From Cellulomonas sp. RIT-PI-Y (GTDB lineage: Bacteria; Actinomycetota; Actinomycetes; Actinomycetales; Cellulomonadaceae), in contig NZ_JANZKP010000037.1 of assembly GCF_025642745.1 (NCBI RefSeq), forward strand, positions 1 to 35,226: DNA of 35,226 nucleotides. The letters are read 5' to 3'. A program made the translations under genes and the position numbers. Positions within the stretch are counted from its first letter, which is position 1. Every line of letters begins with the position of its first letter. The notes beneath the pieces are model-generated. The model searched no databases. It saw only the letters and a list, made by a program, of their open reading frames with translations, and had not been told where the DNA came from. Below, in pieces: positions 16,618 through 26,464 of this stretch.

Positions 16618-17462
16618 CCGTCCATCTTGCCCGAGCGGTCCCGCCACGCGTCCAGCCACCGGCGGAACGGACCGTGCACATCCGGCGACGCCGCCTGCTC
16701 CGCCCGCTTGCGACCGGCCACGCGGCGGCGGCCGACCGATCCGGCGTCCCCGGCCGCACGCCGCAGGCGCAGGGCACGGGAGGCCGGCAGCGCGGGGCTG
16801 CGACTCGACCCGGGCGTGCTGTCCCGGCGCGGGCCGGACAGCGCGGTGGGCGCCTCCAGCCGGAACCGCAGGGACAGCAGCCGCAGGGCCGCCACCGCCA
16901 CCGCCACCGTGACCTCGGCCGCCACCGTGAGCAGGCCGTTCATCGACGCGAGGGTCAGCGCCACCGCCCCCGCCACCGACGGCACCGCGTACAGCTCCCG
17001 GTGGCTGAACACGATCGGCACCTCGCCGGAGAACAGGTCGCGCAGGATCCCGCCGCCCACCCCGGTGATCACCCCGGCGAACACCGACGCCATCGGGCCG
17101 ACGCCGTGCTCCAGCGCCCTGACCGTGCCCGCGGCGGTGAACAGCCCGAGGGCGGCCGCGTCCAGCACCAGGATCAGCCGGCGCACCCGCCCGAGCCCGA
17201 AGTGCAGTGCCCAGGTCACCACCCCGGCCCCGCACGCGGTCGCCACGTAGGGCCACGAGCTGATGCCGACCGGCGGGATCGCACCGATCAGGACGTCACG
17301 GATCAGACCGCCGCCGAGCCCCGCCACCCAGGCCAGCACGATGATGCCGAAGATGTCGAAACTCTTGCGCACCGCGGCGAGGCCGCCGGACAGCCCGCAC
17401 AGGAAGACGCCGAGCAGCTCCAGGGGCAGCTGTCCGGGCAGGGCGAGGTCCACGACCGCCAT
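16614..17462 (-). CDS. Trimeric intracellular cation (TRIC) channel family protein with long basic tail
   Basis: A 282-residue protein. The first about 205 residues form the seven-helix UPF0126/TRIC fold built from two similar halves, each with a GGGxxRD motif (GGGLIRDVL and GGGILRDLF), which line a cation-conducting pore in archaeal and bacterial homologues. Family members normally end soon after; here about 75 more residues follow, rich in Arg, Ser and Pro and ending RRWLDAWRDRSGKMDG, probably cytosolic. ATG 17462 has only a weak AGG before it. It is divergent from sepH (74 bp) and coupled to the inositol phosphatase by a 4-nt overlap. Confidence 0.88.
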   Translation of the reverse strand: MAVVDLALPGQLPLELLGVFLCGLSGGLAAVRKSFDIFGIIVLAWVAGLGGGLIRDVLIGAIPPVGISSWPYVATACGAGVVTWALHFGLGRVRRLILVLDAAALGLFTAAGTVRALEHGVGPMASVFAGVITGVGGGILRDLFSGEVPIVFSHRELYAVPSVAGAVALTLASMNGLLTVAAEVTVAVAVAALRLLSLRFRLEAPTALSGPRRDSTPGSSRSPALPASRALRLRRAAGDAGSVGRRRVAGRKRAEQAASPDVHGPFRRWLDAWRDRSGKMDG

Positions 17463-17536
17463 CCTGTCACCCGGGCGTGTCTCCGCCGGATTCCGGTCCG
17501 CCGGTGGCACCCTCGTCGGCGAGGACGGGAGATGTG

Positions 17537-18595
17537 ATGGCTGAGCTGGAGCTGGTCGGGCTGCACGAGGACGGGGAGCACCTGGTCCTGGCGGCCGCCG
17601 ACGGACAGCGCTACCTCCTGCCCATCGACGACCCGCTGCGCGCCGCGGTCCGCCGCGACCGTCCGCAGCTGGAGCAGATCCGGGCCGAGCGCTCGGGTGC
17701 TCCCAGTCCCCGGGAGATCCAGGCGCGGGTGCGGTCCGGGCAGTCGGCGGAGCAGATCGCCGACGAGTCCGGCCTGACGGTCGAGCAGGTGCGCCGGTTC
17801 GAGGGACCGGTGATCGCCGAGCGCGAATACCTGGCGCAGCAGGCCCGGGGCACCCGGGTCGGGCGGGACGCCGGTGCACCGGAGCTCGGCGACCTGGTGG
17901 TGGACCGGCTCGCCTCGCGCGGCGTGGCCGCCGACAGCATCGTCTGGGACGCCTACCGGCTGCCCGGCCAGGACTGGACCGTGCTGGTGCGCTTCGAGGT
18001 CGAGGACGACCAGCGCGAGGCCCGGTGGAGCTTCGACCCGACCGCACGCTCGGTGCACGCCGAGGAGGACGAGGCCCGCTGGCTGTCCGAGACCGAGATC
18101 GCCGACGGACCGCTCAGCCGGCGTCGGCACCTGTCCGCGGTCCGCGACACGGCCTTCGACGTGGACGCCGGGGACTCGGTGCGTCCGGTGCTCGCCGCGG
18201 TCGACGGCCCGGCCGAGGCCCAGCCCGAGGACGACGCGAGCGACCCGACCCAGGACCTGCTGGACGACCTGCGGGCCCGCCGCGGGCAGCGCCAGACCCT
18301 GGACGTCGAGGAGGAGGACGAGGACGGCTTCGACGGCTTCGGCCCGCAGACCGCCTTCGACTTCGGCCTGGAGGTGCCCGAGGCCTCCGACGAGGACGTC
18401 CCGGGTGCGCACCCGGTCGACGCCGACCCGGCGGCCCAGGCCCGGGTCTACCCGGTGCCGGTGCGTCCGGCGCCCGAGCCCGCCACGGCCGAGGAGCCGG
18501 TGGCCAAGGAGGAGCCGAAGCCCGGTAAGCCGCGTCGCGGCAGGGCCAAGGTGCCGAGCTGGGACGAGATCGTCTTCGGCGCCAAGCCGGAGTAG
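17537..18595 (+). CDS. sepH: Cell division regulator SepH (DUF3071)
   Basis: A 352-residue protein. The N-terminal DUF3071 domain (about 1-165) contains a helix-turn-helix at about 57-90 (SPREIQARVRSGQSAEQIAD). It is followed by a long acidic disordered region and a short conserved end, VPSWDEIVFGAKPE. In Streptomyces and mycobacteria SepH binds FtsZ and promotes filament assembly during septation. ATG 17537 is chosen because GGAG lies about 6 nt upstream and it matches the family start MAELELVGLHEDG. The stop is only 3 nt from the convergent tdk stop, with no obvious hairpin between. Confidence 0.93.
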   Translation: MAELELVGLHEDGEHLVLAAADGQRYLLPIDDPLRAAVRRDRPQLEQIRAERSGAPSPREIQARVRSGQSAEQIADESGLTVEQVRRFEGPVIAEREYLAQQARGTRVGRDAGAPELGDLVVDRLASRGVAADSIVWDAYRLPGQDWTVLVRFEVEDDQREARWSFDPTARSVHAEEDEARWLSETEIADGPLSRRRHLSAVRDTAFDVDAGDSVRPVLAAVDGPAEAQPEDDASDPTQDLLDDLRARRGQRQTLDVEEEDEDGFDGFGPQTAFDFGLEVPEASDEDVPGAHPVDADPAAQARVYPVPVRPAPEPATAEEPVAKEEPKPGKPRRGRAKVPSWDEIVFGAKPE

Positions 18596-18598
18596 GGC

Positions 18599-19261
18599 TC
18601 AGTCGTTCAGCAGACCCAGCGTCTGGGGTGAGATCGCCCCGGCGCCGGACACCGTCGCGGTGATCCGCTGCCGGTGGTGGCGGCGGCACAGCACCTCGTA
18701 GCTGACCGCGTCCGGGTCGGGCGCCTGCGCGTCGCTGATGTCCCCGATCACGACCTGCTCGCCCTCGACCACCATGACGCCGTGCACCGTGCGCGCGTTG
18801 TGGGTGGCCCGGGCACCGCACCAGCACAGGGCCTGCACCTGCAGGGACTCCACCCGGTCGGCGAGCTCCAGCATCCGCGCGGACCCCGGGAACAGCTGCG
18901 CCCGGAAGTCGGTGGTGATGCCGAAGGCATAGACGTCGACCTTGAGCTCGTCCACCACGTCGGCCAGCTGGTCGACCTGGGCCGGACTGTAGAACTGGGC
19001 CTCGTCGCAGATGAGGAAGTCCACCGCACGGCCGCGGGTCCGGCGGTCGACCACCGCGGCCCAGAAGTCGGTGTCGTCGCGCACCTCGTTGGCGGGCACC
19101 GACAGACCCAGCCGGGAGGACAGCCGTGCCTCCCCCGCCCGGTCCTGACGCACCCAGAGCACGCCGTCCCGCCCGCGGGCCTCGTGGTTGTGGTGCATCT
19201 GGAGCGCGAGGGTGGACTTGCCGCAGTCCATCGTGCCGCAGAAGAAGACGAGTTCGGCCAT
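18599..19261 (-). CDS. tdk: Thymidine kinase (type II, zinc-containing)
   Basis: A 220-residue enzyme that phosphorylates thymidine with ATP in the salvage pathway. The P-loop is GTMDCGKST (residues 9-17), a variant of the usual GPMFSGKS seen in some actinobacterial members; the Walker B/catalytic pair is in DEAQFY (Asp86, Glu87). Zinc ligands are Cys146 and Cys148 in CWC plus the late CRRHH. ATG 19261 sits 5 nt after the stop of the upstream phosphodiesterase-like gene with no own ribosome site, so translation probably depends on that gene. Last gene of a three-gene operon; convergent with sepH. Confidence 0.93.
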   Translation of the reverse strand: MAELVFFCGTMDCGKSTLALQMHHNHEARGRDGVLWVRQDRAGEARLSSRLGLSVPANEVRDDTDFWAAVVDRRTRGRAVDFLICDEAQFYSPAQVDQLADVVDELKVDVYAFGITTDFRAQLFPGSARMLELADRVESLQVQALCWCGARATHNARTVHGVMVVEGEQVVIGDISDAQAPDPDAVSYEVLCRRHHRQRITATVSGAGAISPQTLGLLND

Positions 19262-19266
19262 CGCGA

Positions 19267-20445
19267 TCAGTCCTGCCAGACGAGCAGCGGCACCCGCAGC
19301 TCGGTCGGGGTGAGGGAGCCGTGCACGCCGCGCAGCTCCAGCGACGCGGGGGTCTGGGTGCGGGAGTCGACCACGGTGGCTCGCCCGGCGGTCGCCACCA
19401 CCAGGTCGCCCACCACCGGCAGCACGTGCTCGGCCACCGGTCCGAACAGGCCGGCGCCGACCGCCTCGTCCCGGGTCAGCACCACGCCGTGCCGTCCGAG
19501 GACCTCCTGCCAGCGGTCCCGGACCGCGATCGGGTCGGCATCGGCGTCCAGGTGCAGGTGCAGCGCGCGCGGTTCGCCGGAGGTCATCGGCACCCCCGCC
19601 GAGAGGACCGGATCGGTGCCGGCGTCCCAGCGCAGACCGAGGTCGACGTCCACCATGCCGTGGTCGGCGGTGACCAGCACGGTGGTGCCGGGCGGCAGGA
19701 GCCGGGCCAGCCGGGCCAGCTCGCCGTCCAGTGTGGAGAGCGCGTCGCCCCACTGCCAGGAACCCCAGCCGTGGTGGTGCCCGGTCTTGTCGACGTCGCC
19801 CCAGTACAGATAGACCAACCCCGGGCGGCGCAGCAGCCGGGCCGCGGTGTCCACCCGGTCGGACAGCAGCTCGGCGGACACGTGGTCACCGCCACGCAGG
19901 GCCGCCTCGGTCAGCCCGGAGCCATGGAACTTCTTCGGCCCGACCGAGGTCACGGTGACCCCGGCGTCGGCCATCGCCTCCAGCACGGTGGGCTCACGCT
20001 GCCAGCTCCGGGCCGGGGGCAGGTCGGTCCAGGAGACCAGGTTCGCCAGGGCACCGGACTCCGGGTTGCGCACGGTGTAGCCCAGCATGGCGGTCCGGCC
20101 CGGGGAGGTGCCGGTGCCGAAGGAGCCCATCGACGCGGCGGTGGTGGACGGGTACCCGGCCTGCAGCGCCTTGCTCCCGGTCAGCAGCGACCGCAGGAAC
20201 GGCGCGTGGCCGGAGCGCTCGGCGAGGTTCTCCTGGCCGAGTCCGTCCACCAGCACGACGCAGACGCGCTCGGTGCGGGGCAGGCCGAGCTGGTCCCGGC
20301 GACGCGCGCCGTCCGGCACCTCCACCCCGAGGGCGGCGGCCGCGGCGGGCAGCACCCCGGACAGCGAGCGCCCCCGGTAGTCCGGGAGCATCAGCCCGGA
20401 GCGCTCCAGGCGCGCCCGGACGTCCGCGCGGACGGTGCTGGTCAT
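19267..20445 (-). CDS. Alkaline phosphatase superfamily / nucleotide pyrophosphatase-like hydrolase
   Basis: A 392-residue metal-dependent hydrolase. Visible two-zinc site features are Asp67 in VLVDGLG, the nucleophile region YPSTTAAS (Thr101 or Thr102), WGDVDKTGHHHG with Asp and His ligands, and TADHGMVDVD with Asp-His. This is the NPP/phosphodiesterase branch. No signal peptide is visible, so it acts in the cytosol, on an unknown phosphoester or nucleotide. ATG 20445 overlaps the DUF5998 stop by ATGA. The coupling to thymidine kinase downstream could point to nucleotide metabolism, but this is inference. Confidence 0.88.
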   Translation of the reverse strand: MTSTVRADVRARLERSGLMLPDYRGRSLSGVLPAAAAALGVEVPDGARRRDQLGLPRTERVCVVLVDGLGQENLAERSGHAPFLRSLLTGSKALQAGYPSTTAASMGSFGTGTSPGRTAMLGYTVRNPESGALANLVSWTDLPPARSWQREPTVLEAMADAGVTVTSVGPKKFHGSGLTEAALRGGDHVSAELLSDRVDTAARLLRRPGLVYLYWGDVDKTGHHHGWGSWQWGDALSTLDGELARLARLLPPGTTVLVTADHGMVDVDLGLRWDAGTDPVLSAGVPMTSGEPRALHLHLDADADPIAVRDRWQEVLGRHGVVLTRDEAVGAGLFGPVAEHVLPVVGDLVVATAGRATVVDSRTQTPASLELRGVHGSLTPTELRVPLLVWQD

Positions 20446-21014
20446 CGGCGCGCGCTGGCGGCGGACAGGCGACGGGCGAAGGCGACGGCCTCACGCACCG
20501 CGGTCGCCCCCTCGGCCACGGCACTGACCCGGACCACCACGTCGTCCGGGGTGATCGACCCGGTCATGCCGTGATCGGCCTCGCAGTTCGGGTCCGCGCA
20601 CTGGGCCGGCTCCAGGTCGATCCGGGACACCGCGCCCCAGCCGATCGCCAGGGTGAGCTCGGCCGGTCCCTCGCCACCGCGATGCTGCTCCGGGGCGCCG
20701 ATCAGGTGGGTCAGCGCCACCGACCGCAGCTCGGCGAGCGCCACCGACTCGGTGGTCGCGGCAGCGCTGGCCGAGGGGTGCTCGGAGTCGGCCGGGTGGT
20801 CGTCCACGTGGGCCACGATCAGCCGGGTCCCGGTCAGCACCAGCACGGTGACGTGCCGGCGCACCTCCGCGGCGTCGAAGGTGGTCTCGGGGTGGACCAG
20901 GTGGGCGAGGACGGGCTCGTCGGCGAGCGCGACGTCCAGGACGTCGGCGACCAGATCCGGGTAGTACCCCGCTCGGTCCAGGTCCCGGCGGAGATCGGTG
21001 GAGAGGGCAGGCAC
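20442..21014 (-). CDS. DUF5998 family protein
   Basis: A 190-residue soluble actinobacterial protein of unknown function. It begins VPALSTDLRRDLDRAGYYPDLV, has a beta-rich middle (VTVLVLTGTRLIVAHVDDH; VALTHLIGAPEQ), a Cys/His cluster CADPNCEADHG and the closing TPDDVVVRVSAVAEG. GTG 21014 is chosen because GGAGG lies 8 nt upstream; the frame extends to 21050 without a site. First gene of the operon with the NPP-like hydrolase and tdk. The layout resembles bacterial PH-domain proteins, but I cannot confirm that. Confidence 0.85.
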   Translation of the reverse strand: MPALSTDLRRDLDRAGYYPDLVADVLDVALADEPVLAHLVHPETTFDAAEVRRHVTVLVLTGTRLIVAHVDDHPADSEHPSASAAATTESVALAELRSVALTHLIGAPEQHRGGEGPAELTLAIGWGAVSRIDLEPAQCADPNCEADHGMTGSITPDDVVVRVSAVAEGATAVREAVAFARRLSAASARR

Positions 21015-21056
21015 CCGGGCATCCTCCCACTGCGGGCGGCTCGGCGTCACACCGAC

Positions 21057-23837
21057 TCAGCTGGTCAGTGCCCGGCGCACCCCGTCCGTCCGTGCCGCGG
21101 CCGGGCCCACGCTCACCGCCGCACCCAGCACGTACGCGCCGTGCTCGGCCACCACCACCGGGTTCAGCTCCACCGACAGCAGCTCGGGCAGGTCGTCCGC
21201 CAGCACGCCGACCCGGGCGAGCACGTCCTCCACCGCGGCGACGTCCAGCAGCGGCAGACCGCGGTAGCCGAACAGCCGGGGCGCGGACCGGGGCGCCCGG
21301 ACCAGATCGGCCACGTCCACGTCGGTCAGCGGCGGCACCGCGAAGGCGTAGTCGCCGAGCAGGTCGGTGGTGTCCCCCGCCAGCCCGAAGCCCAGCACCG
21401 GGCCGTACAGCGGGTCCTCGGCGGTGCGGATCACGCAGGCCACCCCGTGCGGAGCCATCGGCTGCACCTCCAACGGCGCGCGGTCCGGCGTCGTGTCGTG
21501 CCCGGCGGCGAGCTCCAGCACCTGGCGCACGTCGGCCCGCAGCTCGGCCGCGTCGTGCACGTCCAGCCGCACCCCGCCCAGGTCGGCCCGGTGCCGCAGG
21601 GTGGGCACCGTGGTCTTCAACGCCACCGGCCAGCCCATCCGCTCGGCCGCCGCCACCGCCTCGTCCGCGGTACGCACCGGCTCGGACGGGATCAGGGCGA
21701 TCCCGGCGCAGCCGAGCAGCTCGGCGATCTGTTCGCGGTCCAGGTCCAGCCGGTCCGGGCGCCCGGCCTCGACGATCCAGCGCTGCACCAGTCGACGGGC
21801 CTGCCGGGTGTGCATCTCCGCCGGGTGCACCGCGGTGCCCCGCTCGGCGGAGCGCCAGGCGGCGTAGCGCGCGGCCTGGCCCAGTGCCAGCACGGCGTCC
21901 TCCGGCGTGGTGTAGGCCGGCACCGTGCGCAGCACCCCGTCGGGGTCGGGGGCGGTCAGCGCCTCCGCGGCACCGTGCAGTCCGGGCAGGCAGGCCACCG
22001 ACGTGCGCCCGCTGCCCGCGGCGGCCCGGGCCATCGCCGTGGCCACCCGATCGTCGCGGGGGCCGACGGTGGGCACGTGCACCACGATCACCACCTCTAC
22101 CCGATCGTCGCCGTACACCCCGGTGAAGGCGGCGTCGATCACCTCCTGCGGCGCTTCCTCCGGCACGATCACCGGCGCGGAGTCCACGCTCAGCCCGGCG
22201 GTCGTGGCGGCCTCGGCGACCAGCGCGGCCAACGACCCCGAGGACGCGACCACCGCGGCACGCCGGCCCGGCGGCAGGGGCTGCAGCGCGAACAGCTGGG
22301 CGGCCTCCAGCATCTGATGGGTGTTCTCCACCAGCACCACGCCGGACCGCTGGACCACCTCCTCCAGCGTGCGCCGGGAGGCCACCGTGGCCCGCACCGC
22401 GTGTCCGGGCGGGACCACGTGCCCGGTGCTGCCGGCCGTGACCACCACCACCGGCTTGCGACGGGCCAGCCGCCGGGCCACCCGGGCGAACTTGCGCGGG
22501 TTGCCGATCGACTCCAGGTACAGCGCCACCACGTCGGTGGACTCGTCCTCCTGCCAGAACTGCATCAGGTCGTTGCCGGACACGTCCGCCCGGTTGCCCG
22601 CCGACACCAGGTGCGCCAGCCCGAGACCGCGACGGCGCACCGACGCCAGGATGGACACCGCGGTGGCGGCCGACTGGCAGAACAGCCCGATCCGGCCCGG
22701 AGGCGGCGGCTCCTCGGCCAGCGAGGCGTTCACCAGCCCGGCCGGGGTGTGGCTGATCAGCCCGTAGGACACCGGCCCGATCACCCGCATTCCCGCGGCG
22801 TGCGCCGTGCGCAGCAGCGCCCGGTGCAGGGCCAGCCCGGCCTCGCCCTCCTCGGCGTACCCGCCGGAGAGCACCACCACCGCCCGCACCCCGATCCGGC
22901 CCAGTGCGCGCACCGCCAGCACGGTCTGCGCGGCGGGCAGCGCCACCACGGCCAGCTCGACCTCCTGCGGGACGTCCTCCAGCCGGTCCCAGCGACGCAC
23001 CGCGGGATCGTCGGCGCCCGGGACCGACCCGACCACGTGCAGGTCCACCGGCTCCCCCAGGATCGGCGCCTGCACCGCCCCGGTCCGGGCGCCGATCGGC
23101 GGCCGGCGTTCCCCGGCCAGCAACGAGGTCAGCACCCGGCCGGCCCGGCGGGCGTCCAGCGACTCCGGGTCCGCGTCCGCGGCGGCCACCAGCAGGACCC
23201 GGCGCGCGGTGAGCAGCCCCTGCACGCTGCGCGCCTCCGCCGACCGCTCCCGGCCCAGCATCACGGCCAGCGACCGCTCGGTCGGGTCGATGTCGAAGGC
23301 GACCTGCACCACGCCGTCCTCCAGGCGCTGGCGCAGGGTGAACCCGGCCTCCCGGAACACCGCGATCATCCGGCCGTTCTGCGGCAGCACCTCCGCCACG
23401 AACCGGCGGATCCCTCGCTCCCGGGCCGCCGCCGCCAGGTGCTCCAGGAGCACCGAGCCCAGGCCTCGCCCGTGGTGGGCGTCGGCGATGTTGAACGCCA
23501 CCTCGGCCTCGTCCGGGCCGACCTTGTCGTATCGGGCCACCCCGATGATCGCGTCGTCCTGCGTCACCGCGACCAGGGCCACCCGGTCCCGGTGGTCGAC
23601 CTGGGTGAACCGGGCCAGGTCCCGCTCCGGCAGCCGTTCCAGGGCCGCGAAGAACCGCAGGAAGATGGACTGCTCGGACTGCGCCACGTGGAAGGCCTGC
23701 AACGCGTCGGCGTCGTCGGGCCGGATCGGGCGGATGTGGGTGGTGCTGCCGTCGCGCAGCACCACGTCGGCCTCCCACGCCTCCGGGTACGCCGGGCCGC
23801 GGGGATCGGGTCGCACGTCGTCGTCGCTCCCACCCAT
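21057..23837 (-). CDS. GNAT - acyl-CoA synthetase (NDP-forming) fusion, protein lysine acetyltransferase type
   Basis: A 926-residue fusion. An N-terminal GNAT domain at about 35-190 contains the acetyl-CoA loop HHGRGLGSVLL. It is followed by the NDP-forming acyl-CoA synthetase modules: CoA-binding Rossmann region (about 205-330), flavodoxin-like ligase segments (FCQSAATAVSIL; LVSAGNRADVSGNDL) and the C-terminal ATP-grasp part (WPVALKTT, ADLGGVRLD, ELNPVVV). Enterobacterial Pat/YfiQ has the reverse order; this order is known in actinobacteria. Such enzymes acetylate lysines, for example in acetyl-CoA synthetase; the synthetase part is often only a sensor. ATG 23837 follows a TACCCT box at 7 nt with no ribosome site. 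Divergent from parC. Confidence 0.9.
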   Translation of the reverse strand: MGGSDDDVRPDPRGPAYPEAWEADVVLRDGSTTHIRPIRPDDADALQAFHVAQSEQSIFLRFFAALERLPERDLARFTQVDHRDRVALVAVTQDDAIIGVARYDKVGPDEAEVAFNIADAHHGRGLGSVLLEHLAAAARERGIRRFVAEVLPQNGRMIAVFREAGFTLRQRLEDGVVQVAFDIDPTERSLAVMLGRERSAEARSVQGLLTARRVLLVAAADADPESLDARRAGRVLTSLLAGERRPPIGARTGAVQAPILGEPVDLHVVGSVPGADDPAVRRWDRLEDVPQEVELAVVALPAAQTVLAVRALGRIGVRAVVVLSGGYAEEGEAGLALHRALLRTAHAAGMRVIGPVSYGLISHTPAGLVNASLAEEPPPPGRIGLFCQSAATAVSILASVRRRGLGLAHLVSAGNRADVSGNDLMQFWQEDESTDVVALYLESIGNPRKFARVARRLARRKPVVVVTAGSTGHVVPPGHAVRATVASRRTLEEVVQRSGVVLVENTHQMLEAAQLFALQPLPPGRRAAVVASSGSLAALVAEAATTAGLSVDSAPVIVPEEAPQEVIDAAFTGVYGDDRVEVVIVVHVPTVGPRDDRVATAMARAAAGSGRTSVACLPGLHGAAEALTAPDPDGVLRTVPAYTTPEDAVLALGQAARYAAWRSAERGTAVHPAEMHTRQARRLVQRWIVEAGRPDRLDLDREQIAELLGCAGIALIPSEPVRTADEAVAAAERMGWPVALKTTVPTLRHRADLGGVRLDVHDAAELRADVRQVLELAAGHDTTPDRAPLEVQPMAPHGVACVIRTAEDPLYGPVLGFGLAGDTTDLLGDYAFAVPPLTDVDVADLVRAPRSAPRLFGYRGLPLLDVAAVEDVLARVGVLADDLPELLSVELNPVVVAEHGAYVLGAAVSVGPAAARTDGVRRALTS

Positions 23838-23844
23838 GCGTACG

Positions 23845-23850
23845 AGGGTA
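23845..23850 (-). promoter_or_regulatory. -10 box of the acetyltransferase gene (TACCCT), leaderless type
   Basis: TACCCT on the minus strand, 7 nt (CGTACGC) before ATG 23837. No Shine-Dalgarno is present, so the mRNA probably starts at or within a few bases of the ATG. Confidence 0.6.
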
Positions 23851-23944
23851 CTGGTGAGGCGTGTCGTGGTGCGGACCTCCGGCCCGGGGAGAGGATGATG
23901 GACCGTCCGCCGCACTCCCCCGAGTTCAGGAGCTCGCACCGCAC

Positions 23945-26428
23945 ATGGCGCGCCGCACTGCCCCCAGCACGCCGCCCGAGGACTTCGTCGAGCGGATCAT
24001 CGACGTCGACGTCGCGTCCGAGATGGAGGGGTCCTTCCTCGAGTACGCCTACTCGGTCATCTACTCCCGTGCGCTCCCGGACGCCCGGGACGGCCTCAAG
24101 CCCGTGCAGCGCCGGATCCTGTTCCAGATGTCCCAGATGGGCCTGCGCCCGGACCGCCCCTACGTGAAGTCCGCCCGCGTGGTCGGCGACGTGATGGGCA
24201 AGCTGCACCCGCACGGCGACACCGCGATCTACGACGCGATGGTGCGCCTGGCGCAGCCGTTCTCGCTCCGGCTGCCCCTGGTCGACGGGCACGGGAACTT
24301 CGGCTCGCTGGACGACGGCCCCGCGGCCCCCCGGTACACCGAGGCCCGGATGGCGCCCTCCGCGGTCGCGATGAACGCCGGCCTGGACGAGGACGTCGTC
24401 GACTTCGTCCCGAACTACGACAACAAGCTCACCCAGCCGTCCGTGCTGCCCGCCGCGATCCCGAACCTGCTGGTCAACGGCGCCGCCGGCATCGCGGTCG
24501 GCATGGCGACCAACATGGCCCCGCACAACCTGGTCGAGGTGATCGCCGCCGCTCGGCACCTGGTCGCGCACCCCGGGGCCGACCTGGACGAGCTGATGCG
24601 GTTCGTGCCCGGACCGGACCTGCCCTCCGGCGGCAAGATCGTCGGGCTGGAGGGCGTCCGGGACGCCTACCGGACCGGTCGTGGCGCGTTCAGGACCCGG
24701 GCCACCACCCGGATCGAGAACGTCACCCCGCGCCGGAAGGGGATCATCGTCACCGAGCTGCCCTACGGCGTCGGCCCGGAGAAGGTGATCGAGAAGATCA
24801 AGGAGGGCGTGCAGAACAAGAAGCTCTCCGGCATCGCGGACGTCCTGGACCTGACCGACCGCGAGCACGGCCTGCGCCTGGTGATCGAGGTCAAGACCGG
24901 CTTCAACCCGGACGCCGTGCTGGAGCAGCTGTTCCGCTACACCCCGCTCGAGGACTCGTTCTCGATCAACAACGTCGCCCTGGTCGACGGCCAGCCCCGC
25001 ACCCTGGGGTTGCGCGAGCTGCTGCAGGTCTGGGTCGAGCACCGCCTGAGCGTGGTCCGCCGCCGCAGCCAGTTCCGCCTGGACCGCAAGCGCGAGCGCC
25101 TGCACCTGGTCCTCGGCCTGCTGATCGCGATCCTGGACATCGACGAGGTCATCCAGGTCATCCGCAGCTCCGACGACTCCGAGGCCGCGCGCGCCCGCCT
25201 GCGCACCGTCTTCGACCTCTCCGAGCCGCAGGCCGAGTACATCCTCGAGCTGCGCCTGCGTCGCCTGACCAAGTTCAGCCGGATCGAGCTGGAGAAGGAG
25301 CGGGACGAGCTCGCCGACGACATCGCCGCGTTGGAGGCCCTGCTCGGCGACGAGAGCCTGCTCCGCGGCGCGGTCTCGGACGAGATGGCCGAGGTCGCCG
25401 CCACCTACGGCACCCCGCGCCGGACCATCCTGCTGGAGTCCGCGGGCGGTGTCGCGACCGCCGCCGAGGGCGCCCCGGTGGCCAAGCGCACCGTGGCCAC
25501 GCTGTCCCTGGAGATCGAGGACACCCCCTGCATCGCCCTGCTGTCCGCCACCGGGCTGGTCGCCCGCACCGCCGGGGTCGACGTGCTGCTGCACCCCGCC
25601 GAGGACGCCGCCCGCACCAAGCACGACGTGCTGGCCGGTGCCGTGCGCACCACCGCGCGCGGCGACGTCGGCCTGGTCACCAACCGGGGGGTGGTCCGCA
25701 GGATCTCCGTGCTGGACCTGCCGGGTCTGCCGCCCACCGACGGCGCTCCCTCGCTCGGCGGCGGACTGCCGCTCGGCGAGCTGATCGAGCTGGACCGCGG
25801 CGAGAAGGTGATCGGCCTGTGCTCGATCGCCGCCGACGCCCCCACTCTCGCCGTCGGCACCGCCCAGGGCGTGGTCAAGCGGGTCGTCTCCGGCGAGCCC
25901 CCCGCCAACCGGGACTCCTGGGAGATCATCGGCCTGCGCGACGGCGACGAGGTCGTCGGCATCGCCCCGGTCACCGACGACGACGAGCTGGTGTTCGTCT
26001 CCTCCGACTCCAACCTGCTGCACTACCCGGCCGCTGCCGTGCGCCCGCAGGGCCGTCCGGCCGGTGGCATGGCCGGCATCAAGCTCGGTGCCGGTGCCCG
26101 CGCGGTGTTCTTCGGCGCCCTGTCCCCCGACGTCGACGACGCCCTGGTGGTCACCGTCTCCGGCTCCTCCGACGCGCTGCCCGGCACCCAGTCCGGCTCC
26201 GCGAAGGTCACCCCGTTCGCGCAGTACCCCGGCAAGGGTCGCGCCACCGGCGGGGTGCGCTCGCACCGGTTCCTCAAGGGCGAGGACGCCCTGTTCCTCG
26301 CCTGGGTCGGCCGGGCTCCCGCGCGGGCGACCGGGTCGGCAGGTCAGCCGGTGGAGCTGCCCGAGATCGACGACCGCCGGGACGGCTCGGGAGCACCGTT
26401 GAGCGCGCCCCCAGTCGCGATCGGCTGA
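23945..26428 (+). CDS. parC: DNA topoisomerase IV subunit A
   Basis: An 827-residue type IIA topoisomerase subunit that cuts and rejoins DNA to separate daughter chromosomes. The winged-helix active site has Arg130-Tyr131 (catalytic tyrosine in PRYTEARM); the quinolone-region helix is [12 protein letters not shown] with Thr93 and Asp97. The C-terminal beta-pinwheel carries no GyrA box (QRRGGKG-like), which favours ParC over GyrA, as does the distant parE in this window. ATG 23945 gives the family start, although AGGAG lies about 12 nt upstream, wider than usual. It runs divergent from the acetyltransferase gene and ends at the tandem repeat. Confidence 0.93.
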   Translation: MARRTAPSTPPEDFVERIIDVDVASEMEGSFLEYAYSVIYSRALPDARDGLKPVQRRILFQMSQMGLRPDRPYVKSARVVGDVMGKLHPHGDTAIYDAMVRLAQPFSLRLPLVDGHGNFGSLDDGPAAPRYTEARMAPSAVAMNAGLDEDVVDFVPNYDNKLTQPSVLPAAIPNLLVNGAAGIAVGMATNMAPHNLVEVIAAARHLVAHPGADLDELMRFVPGPDLPSGGKIVGLEGVRDAYRTGRGAFRTRATTRIENVTPRRKGIIVTELPYGVGPEKVIEKIKEGVQNKKLSGIADVLDLTDREHGLRLVIEVKTGFNPDAVLEQLFRYTPLEDSFSINNVALVDGQPRTLGLRELLQVWVEHRLSVVRRRSQFRLDRKRERLHLVLGLLIAILDIDEVIQVIRSSDDSEAARARLRTVFDLSEPQAEYILELRLRRLTKFSRIELEKERDELADDIAALEALLGDESLLRGAVSDEMAEVAATYGTPRRTILLESAGGVATAAEGAPVAKRTVATLSLEIEDTPCIALLSATGLVARTAGVDVLLHPAEDAARTKHDVLAGAVRTTARGDVGLVTNRGVVRRISVLDLPGLPPTDGAPSLGGGLPLGELIELDRGEKVIGLCSIAADAPTLAVGTAQGVVKRVVSGEPPANRDSWEIIGLRDGDEVVGIAPVTDDDELVFVSSDSNLLHYPAAAVRPQGRPAGGMAGIKLGAGARAVFFGALSPDVDDALVVTVSGSSDALPGTQSGSAKVTPFAQYPGKGRATGGVRSHRFLKGEDALFLAWVGRAPARATGSAGQPVELPEIDDRRDGSGAPLSAPPVAIG

Positions 26429-26464
26429 CACCGCCTGCGCCACCGAACTCGGCAGGCGGCACTC

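Noticed and set aside
20571..24167. Open frame of about 1200 codons opposite DUF5998 and the acetyltransferase
   Set aside because: Shadow of high-GC coding on the other strand; composition is Gly/His/Arg/Gln-rich and it ends by running out of frame into parC.
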